Part shown: positions 56,764 through 64,000 of the stretch, piece by piece
How positions within the stretch are numbered: the stretch's first letter is position 1
Layout of the letters: each line of letters starts with the position of its first letter
The notes under the pieces: model-generated
The model's database searches: none
What the model saw: the letters and a program-made list of their open reading frames with translations, nothing else
What the model was told of the DNA's origin: nothing
Assembly (NCBI GenBank): GCA_002104895.1
Contig: MCFG01000228.1
Location: 1-64,000 of the forward strand
Length of the DNA: 64,000 nt
Direction: 5' to 3'
DNA from: Anaeromyces robustus
Taxonomy: Eukaryota; Neocallimastigomycota; Neocallimastigomycetes; Neocallimastigales; Neocallimastigaceae
Program-made: the position numbers and the translations under genes

Positions 56764-57630
56764 ATATAAATATAAAAATGAGAAAAAAAAAATTGAAAAA
56801 AAAAAATTGAAGAAAAAAAAAACTGAAATAATATAGAAAATTTAGCAATAAATAATTATCATGTCATATTGATAATTAATTATTAATAAATAATTTTATT
56901 AATTTTTTTTTTTTTTTTAAAAAAAAATGAAAAAAAAAATATTATATAAAAAAAATAAAATAAAAAAAAAAAATAAAATAAAATAAAATATAAATATAAA
57001 TATAAATAATAAAAATAACGATTAGTATTAATAATAAAATAAAAATAAAATAAAATAAAATTAAAAAAAAAAAATACCATATTTAAAATATATAATTATT
57101 TGTTATTTAATTAATAGCTATTGGAAAATCAAAAAATAATTTAATTAAAAATAAAAAGAAAAGAAAGAAAAAAAGAAAAGAAAACCGATGATGATAATCA
57201 TATAATAATAGTAAAAATTAAAACAAAAAAAAAAAAATACATTAGATTAAACTTATATAAAATAATGAAAAAATTGATACAATTTAAAAAAAAAAACATT
57301 TAATAATTATTTAAAATTGAAAAAAAAAGAAAAAAGAACAAAGAGAAAAAAAATTAATTTTTTAATTTTTTTTTTCTTCTTTTTTTTATATATATATTTA
57401 TTTATAATATGTATACTATCCATATAAAAACTTTTGAATAATAAAAAAATAAAAAAAAAATTAAAAAAAAAAAAGGAAAAAATTATCTTTTATATTTATA
57501 ATAATTAATAATTATAAAAAAAATATTAAAAAAAAAAAAAGTATTTGATTATACTTGTATAAACATAATAATATGATTATTTTGTTTATACAATATATTT
57601 AAAATAATTTAATTTGATCTTTTTTTTATT

Positions 57631-57836
<206 letters not shown>

Positions 57837-57995
57837 TGATAATTTTTGTTTATTTATTTATTTATGATATTTTTGTTTATTTATTTATTTATGATATTTT
57901 TGTTTATCTATTTATTGATTGATTTATTTATTGTTTTATTTATTGATTTATTAATTTATTAATTTTTCCGTTGGTTTGTTTTAAACTTTTGTAAA

Positions 57996-58042
57996 CATTT
58001 TGGGCATTTTGGGCATTTTGGGCATTTTTGGACATTTTTGGG
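57996..58042 (+). repeat. CATTTTGGG tandem repeat (G-rich)
   Basis: Three perfect 9-bp units followed by two variants with five Ts (CATTTTTGGA, CATTTTTGGG). The four GGG runs are spaced regularly at first. Near-complementary AATGTCCAAAATG lies at 58355-58367. Confidence 0.85.
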
Positions 58043-58507
58043 TTACACAAAATATGACAAAATATGATACATAAAAATATTAAAGTTGATATTTGGTTAT
58101 GAAAATAACTAATATATAATAAATTAATACTTTAATAATCAAAGAAAGAAAATTAAAAAAAAAAAAAAAAAAGTGGACTTATTGATATAAAAAAGTATTG
58201 TTCAATACTTCACTAAAAAAAGTTATCTATCTGGTATTATTAAAATCTTTTCATTTATTAAGAAAAAAAAGTATTTTAAAAACAAATAAAAATAAAAAAA
58301 AAAATCATAATTAATAATAATAATTAATAATGATAATAAAAAAAATAAAAAAAAAATGTCCAAAATGAAATGGTATTTTTACAATTATCAAATGAAAATT
58401 ATTAGGGGATAAATATGAAAATATTGGTTAAATTGTAAATTAAAATATTTTACGATTTGTATCAATATAATATTTATATATAATCTAATATTCAGAAGTT
58501 TTATGTT

Positions 58508-58561
58508 ATTATTTAACAAGATAATAGCAAAAAGTTTTATGTTATTATCTTGTTAAATAAT
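58508..58561. other. Perfect 19-bp inverted repeat (hairpin)
   Basis: Arms 58508-58526 and 58543-58561 are exact reverse complements around a 16-base loop; each arm contains TTTAACAAGATAATA or its complement. AAGTTTTATGTTATTAT also occurs twice as a direct repeat across the structure. Could be a transposon end, a cruciform or an RNA hairpin. Confidence 0.7.
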
Positions 58562-58970
58562 TTATTAATTATTTAATTAAATAATTAATTAAAACAAAAA
58601 AAGAAAAAAAGAAAAAAATTGAGAAACATTAATATTGTATTTTCATTTTATTGTTTATTTTTCTTTTATATAATATGATGTAATAATCATAATAATATTT
58701 ATTATTATATTTATTTCTATTTTTATTATATTATATATTATTTTGTAATATATAAAAATTGTTTTTCTTTTTTTTATTTAATTTATTTTATTTTTTTTTT
58801 AATAAACAAATGGATAAATTATATCAATTATATATAGTTTTTTTCTATTATTTCATATAAAAAGAAAAATAAATATATAATAAAATGAAATAAAAGTAAA
58901 TAAAACAAAGTAAATATATGAATAAAAGAATAAAGGAATAAAAAAATAAAAAAATAAAAACATAAAGAAA

Positions 58971-59350
58971 TTGGTTCATTAGTAAAAATCTTTTATAAAC
59001 AATATCCTTCATTTGGAGATAATTATAATGAAAGTCTTATCATTGGAATAACAACAGATAATTCTATATGAAGTATTTTAGTTTTACTTATTGTAGATGG
59101 TAATAAATAAAAAAAAATTTAGTATTTAATACTTTTTATTTGGTTATTTAATTACATAGGCATATTAATTGAAATAAATGCTTCAATAATCTTCTCAAAA
59201 CAATATAAAAAACATGAATATGAATATTCTAGAAATAAAACTTATAAATGGGGTTATGCTTTATACGATTTAATTGTACAATTAACTTGTTTATATTATA
59301 AATGTTGCTATTCTAATACAAAATATATAAAAACAAAAAATAAAAGGTAA
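58971..59350 (+). pseudogene. Decayed copy of the seven-helix membrane protein gene
   Basis: Aligns by eye with the start of the intact gene at 61378 over several blocks: TTCATTAGTA, CAATATCCTTCA, GATAATTATAAT, TTTAATTACATAGGC, AATGCTTCAATAATCTTC and GATATGAATATTCTAG-like words. The start codon is TTG, one base is missing in the second codon, the Trp codon of LWTILV is TGA, and about 250 bp corresponding to residues 97-181 are deleted, so WG is followed directly by a YDLIVQL segment. Homology fades after about 59350. This is a non-functional partial duplicate about 2.4 kb upstream of its intact relative, in the same orientation. Confidence 0.85.
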
Positions 59351-61149
59351 TAATTAAATTAATAAATAATTAAATAAATAAATTAATAAAAATTAAATTG
59401 AACATTATAATAACTTTTAATAACTTTTAGTATAAAATATAAAAATATTAAAAAAAACAATTTCAGAAATAACAAATTCTTTTTTTTTTAACTCTATTTC
59501 AATAAATATATTATATCCAAATATTATTAATTATGATTTTGATATTTAAAATTTTACCAATTTTTCTGTTGATACTTTTAATTTAATTAAAGTTTAATTT
59601 AATTCATCCGAAAAATTATATAATTTTTACTGCAGAGTTTCTTTTATTTTTTATTTTTTTTTTTTTTTTTTTTTTATTAAAAAAAGTTACATCTACTTTC
59701 CATTTTTTAAAATTTTATAAAGATAAAAAAAAAAGAAAATATATATTTTAATAACTTACTTATGATGTTATTTAGGATTAAAAATTTTATTATATAAAAA
59801 CTGAAAAAATTACTTCAAATATATATTTATATATATTGAGTTTTTTAAGATAAAGAGAAGAAAAAGGAAATAAATAATAAATTTATTAAGTAAATAATAA
59901 ATTACAAATAAATAATAAATAATAATTATAATAAAAATAATTATAATAATTAACAAAAATAATAATAATGATGACAAATAATAAATAAAAAATAAATAAA
60001 TAATTATTTAACAATAATAAATTATAAATACTAATTTGAATTAAAAATAGAGTCTTCAATAAAAGAAAAAAAAAAAAAAAAAAAAGATGTGGAAAAAGAT
60101 ATTGATTATCAAATTAAAATTCTATTTAATAATAAATATTTAAAAAGAAAATGATATTTTTATATCAATAAGTAAACCAAATTTAAAAAAAAAAAAAAAT
60201 ACAAAAAATGACATTTAATACGTCAAAACATTATTATGATTATTTTTGGAACAATCAGTAAAAGTAAATATAAATTTTCCAATATTGAAATAGTTATTGG
60301 AAATTTTATAAAAAAAAATTATTTATAATAATATTATTGATATTTACGATATTTATCGGGGAATTTATTTATAAACATTTTATTTAAATATTATATATAT
60401 ATATATTGATATATTATTTATAATAATAATAAATGAATATTATTAATTATTAATATTAGTGCTAATATTAATACCCCGCCCAACTAATACATGGAAAATC
60501 TTAGAAGAAAAAAAAACATTTAATAAATGTCTTAAACATAAAACATAAAACATAAAATAAACACAAATTTTTTTTTCCTATAGACACCCATAAAGAAACA
60601 ATAATATTAGTATTAGTAATAGAAAAAAAAATTAACAAATTAAATTCATTCCAATATTAATTTGGTCAAAGATAATTAAAATGTTACACATGAACTTAAA
60701 AAATGTTACACAATTATACATAAATATATATAAAAAAGAAAAAAGAAAAAAAAAGAAATATGTGGACAAAACTAAATAAACCATATTTTACATAATAAAT
60801 ATAATTTCAATTACTATAAAAGGTAGTTCCAATTAATAATAAATAATAATATAATTAATTGTTATATATTATAAATTACTTTAATATACAGAATTAGAAA
60901 TATAAAAGTATAAAAAAAGTTTTATGTTTTATTACCTTTTTTATTTCATAATTATTGTATTTTCTAATAATATAAAAAAAAGGAAATAATTAATTGAAAA
61001 TTTATTATTAATTTATTTGTGTTTGCTTTAATATTAAAAAATATATTATATAATAATTTATTATAATTATAATATAAAATAATATAATAAGATAGTATAT
61101 TATTTTATATTATACTATATTATATTATAATATATATTATAGTTTATTG

Positions 61150-61183
<34 letters not shown>

Positions 61184-61377
61184 TATTTTATTTCATTTTT
61201 TTTTTATAATCCTTCTCTTTTTTTTTTTTTCTTTTTTTTTTTTGTTTTTAAAAGATGAAATAATGGAAAAACTATATTATAATATATATATATATATATA
61301 CACATATTTTTCAACTATATAATATAAAAATAAATAAAGAATAAAAATAAAAGATATTAAAATTTAATAAAAAAAAA
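59351..61377. other. Region of probable decayed coding fragments plus promoter of the membrane gene
   Basis: About 2 kb. Isolated protein-like stretches appear on the plus strand, such as KDVEKDIDYQIKILF near 60090, KYKFSNIEIVIGNF near 60270 and TNTWKILEEKKTFNKCLKH near 60490, each ended by stops or frameshifts. They may be further remnants of a duplicated gene, but I cannot name it. From 61150 on, T tracts and an A-rich leader form the likely promoter of the gene at 61378. Confidence 0.35.
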
Positions 61378-62646
61378 ATGCGTTCATTAGTAGATATTCT
61401 TGAAGACCAATATCCTTCAATTTGGGATAATTATAATAAAATTTTCTCCACAGGAATTAATTCAATTTATTTTTTATGGACTATTTTAGTTTTTATTATT
61501 ATAAGTGGCAATAAATCAAAAAACCTAGTACTTTATTTAATTGTTTTTGTTTTTACATTTAATTACATAGGCTTGTTAATTAATGCAAATGCTTCAATAA
61601 TCTTCCCAAAACAATATAAAGAATATGGATATGAATATTCTAGTAATGAAAGTTATTTGTGGGGTCATTTTTTATCACGTCTGTTTTTTTATATTGGTAA
61701 TATAATAGGTGATTGGTATCTTTTAATTAGAACAAGAAGTTTTGTAAAGTCTAATAGAAGAATAATATGGGTATTTATAACATGTATACTTTATAATATG
61801 GCAACACTAATAAAAATATATATTAATTTTAAATATACCCCATTTAAAAATAATTTTGACCCTGTAAACGATAAACTTGATTATTATACACGTAAATTAG
61901 AATATAAAAAAAATAAATGGATTTGCGATTTATTTGTTCAATTAGCTAGTTTATGTTATGATGTTGCTGTTCTAATAACTTTAAAAAGAAAAGTTTTCAT
62001 TAATTTTAATTATGACAATATTATTAAAGGAAAAACAAAGGGAAATATTCTAATATTAAAATTTCAACGATTATCAGAATATCGTATATATTTAACAATT
62101 TTATTTTCACTTTTTGCCTCTCCATTAATACTTTTATTTTGCTTTAAATTATTAAGAGGTTTAAACCTCAGTAATGACATAAATCCTAAAGATAAAATAA
62201 AATATATTAAAGATTATTGTAATGATAATGAAATTGAAGATATAAGAAGAGCTTTTATGAATTTAACTTATATCCTTATCTTTGTTGATCAAATCATGCT
62301 TAAATATATAACTACAAAAAATAATAACCAACCTACGGATTCAAGAAATTATATAATTAATACTTATAGTAATAATGATGATGATAGAGAAATTAATAAT
62401 AATAATAATAGTAGTAGTAGATATAAGAAATATTATAATAATAAAAATTATGAAGATATTGAAAATCAAAGTTTAATTAGCGACAATATTAACAATTATA
62501 TTAATTTTAATAATAATAATAAACTAATGAATGAAATTAATAACAATAAAAATTATAATAATAAAATATCTATAAATTTTGATAATAATGGTGGTAATAA
62601 TTATAATAATTATTATGATAATAACCATTTTATTTACAAATATTAA
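61378..62646 (+). CDS. Seven-helix membrane protein with Asn-rich tail, unknown family
   Basis: Intronless, 422 residues, ATG in an A-rich context. Seven hydrophobic segments can be seen at about residues 27-43, 50-69, 97-117, 128-149, 181-202, 236-257 and 291-309. A 100-residue polar C-terminal tail of Asn, Tyr, Asp and Ser follows. The charge pattern (Lys/Arg-rich loops after helices 1, 3 and 5) is compatible with an extracellular N-terminus and cytosolic tail, as in receptor-type seven-helix proteins, but no class motif such as DRY or NPxxY is present, so GPCR function is only a possibility. No signal peptide is evident. A decayed copy lies at 58971-59350, which suggests a duplicating lineage-specific family. 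Confidence 0.7.
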   Translation: MRSLVDILEDQYPSIWDNYNKIFSTGINSIYFLWTILVFIIISGNKSKNLVLYLIVFVFTFNYIGLLINANASIIFPKQYKEYGYEYSSNESYLWGHFLSRLFFYIGNIIGDWYLLIRTRSFVKSNRRIIWVFITCILYNMATLIKIYINFKYTPFKNNFDPVNDKLDYYTRKLEYKKNKWICDLFVQLASLCYDVAVLITLKRKVFINFNYDNIIKGKTKGNILILKFQRLSEYRIYLTILFSLFASPLILLFCFKLLRGLNLSNDINPKDKIKYIKDYCNDNEIEDIRRAFMNLTYILIFVDQIMLKYITTKNNNQPTDSRNYIINTYSNNDDDREINNNNNSSSRYKKYYNNKNYEDIENQSLISDNINNYINFNNNNKLMNEINNNKNYNNKISINFDNNGGNNYNNYYDNNHFIYKY

Positions 62647-63399
62647 TAATGATAGATAATAATATATAATAATATAAATTATTTAAAATAATAATAATAA
62701 AATATACATATACATTTTAATAATAATAATAATAATAATAATAATTAAATTTCTTTTAATTTATTAATAAAAATTTATATTAATATTATTGATATTACTA
62801 TTATTAATGAGATAAAAGAATAAAATAGGAAAAATAAAAAAAAGATTAATTTATATTTTATAATTTTACTATATTTTTTATTTAATAAAATATAATATAA
62901 AATATAAAATATAAAATATAAAATATAAAATATAAATTTTTAAACTAGTGTAAATAAATAGAAATAAATAAAATAAACAAAAAAAAAAAAAAAAAATAAA
63001 TAAGGTTTTGTTATTGTTTTAAATTGAATGATATTTACAATTTAATGTTTAATTTGTGTTACAATTATTAATGTATTAAATTAAATGTATTATTCTGATT
63101 TATTTTTTCTTTATTCTAAAAATTTTTAGAATTAATTTTTCCTTATTTAAACAAACTTAATGATTATAGTTAATTTTTGATATTATTGATTATTGACATA
63201 CTTCATTTATTTGTAATTATAATAAGCCTATTGTTTTTTAAAAATATTATAAAAATTTATTTTAAGCATGTAGTACAGATATAACATATCAAAGTATGGT
63301 AACTACATGATATTTTAAAGAAATGGTACCATTACCCAATAATAGTAATACGTTTAGATTTATTGTAAAATGTTTTAATAATAATAAAAAATAGGTTCA
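62647..63399. other. 3' flank and intergenic DNA
   Basis: About 750 bp of A/T-rich DNA with (AATAT)n words near 62890-62935 and a poly-A tract near 62980. From about 63230 the G+C content rises slightly, but no frame is sustained. Confidence 0.5.
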
Positions 63400-63869
63400 T
63401 TAAATAAAATAATTCAGAGATTTCTTTAATAAATCAACCATCTTCATATTTTCTAATGTATCATTATCATCTTAATAGAAGTAATTCTGTTTAATTTCCA
63501 ACAATGAAACCGAATATGTGATAAAATTTATTGAACATATTCAATTTATTTTTACTTTATTTCTTATTTTTAATTATTTATAATTAGCAAATCTAATGGA
63601 ACTTCAAAGGTATAAATTTTTTTAACAATATCGTCACACATACCCATCACTAATTTAGATTTATTACCATCAGATACCTTTTTATACACAAATTCATGTT
63701 ACTTTATGACTTGAAATAACTTCCTCTTTTAGTATTTTATAATATTAAAAAAATGATAGTTATTTACATTATCGCATTTTACATAAGTTGAAATATCACC
63801 ATCATATTCAGTACAGGACCATACAAACATTTTCAGTATATTTAATGTATATCCATATTGGTCAAGAAT
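63400..63869 (-). pseudogene. Broken remnant of an unidentified gene
   Basis: Three protein-like segments in transcript order on the minus strand: 63869-63755 (contains DQYGYTLNILKMFVW and EYDGDISTYVKCDN), 63695-63570 (contains FVYKKVSDGNKSKL and CDDIVKKIYTFEVPLD) and 63471-63400 (DNDTLENMKMVDLLKK). They are separated by stops and frame changes. A GTAAAT donor follows the first segment, but no acceptor restores the frame at the second, so decay is more likely than splicing. The source family is not recognised. It may continue beyond the right edge. Confidence 0.4.
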
Positions 63870-64000
63870 TTAGAGAAGAATTTATTATAGTAGTAGTAAT
63901 AGTTTAGATACTTCCCATATTAATTATTTTTTATCATTTCAATAACATTCGTTTGGAGCTTAATTTTGAATGTGATAAAAGAAAAGTCAAATAACCGTTA

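Overview
The window is eukaryotic DNA of extreme A+T richness. Coding islands are separated by long T/A homopolymers and (TTA)n, (TTTA)n and (AATATA)n microsatellites. Introns are short to medium, begin with GT (mostly GTAAAT, GTAATA or GTAAGT) and end in AG. Many proteins carry long Asn runs. Two genes encode flagellar or intraflagellar-transport proteins (a dynein-2 light intermediate chain and nexin-dynein regulatory complex subunit 10), and one encodes a secreted cysteine-repeat protein ending in a phage-type lysozyme domain. Together these best fit a zoospore-forming anaerobic gut fungus (Neocallimastigomycota: Neocallimastix, Piromyces, Anaeromyces and relatives). This assignment is inference; no rRNA or other taxonomic marker is present.

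Layout, left to right. (1) 89-3364 (+): secreted cysteine-rich repeat protein with a phage-tail-lysozyme-like domain. (2) 5509-11105 (-): an eleven-exon armadillo-repeat protein; the long Asn-rich ORF at its 3' end joins the armadillo exons by a phase-1 intron and supplies a C-terminal zinc-cysteine module like that of LRRC58/LRRC28. (3) 13064-16506 (+): DYNC2LI1, twelve exons, divergent from gene 2. (4) 16933-19142 (-): RUN-domain/coiled-coil protein, convergent with gene 3. (5) 22845-24428 (+): otubain deubiquitinase. (6) 25268-28096 (+): TATDN1-type DNase. (7) 30907-34878 (-): very acidic membrane-anchored protein, two exons. A gene-free stretch of about 7.2 kb follows. (8) 42128-45532 (-): DRC10/IQCD, eight exons. 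(9) 46778-49726 (+): DUF1308 (C7orf25/UPF0415) protein, divergent from gene 8. (10) 52929-56763 (+): fusion of an alpha/beta hydrolase with a tyrosine-phosphatase domain. (11) 58971-59350 (+): decayed copy of gene 12. (12) 61378-62646 (+): intronless seven-helix membrane protein. (13) 63400-63869 (-): broken remnant of an unidentified gene.

Exon boundaries were derived by hand from reading-frame continuity and GT-AG sites. Every multi-exon model closes in frame from ATG to stop, which is the main support for them. Genes 3 and 8 work in the flagellar axoneme/IFT system, gene 4 probably in membrane traffic, gene 5 in ubiquitin removal and gene 6 in nuclease metabolism. The right end (58-64 kb) looks like a region of lineage-specific duplication and gene decay.
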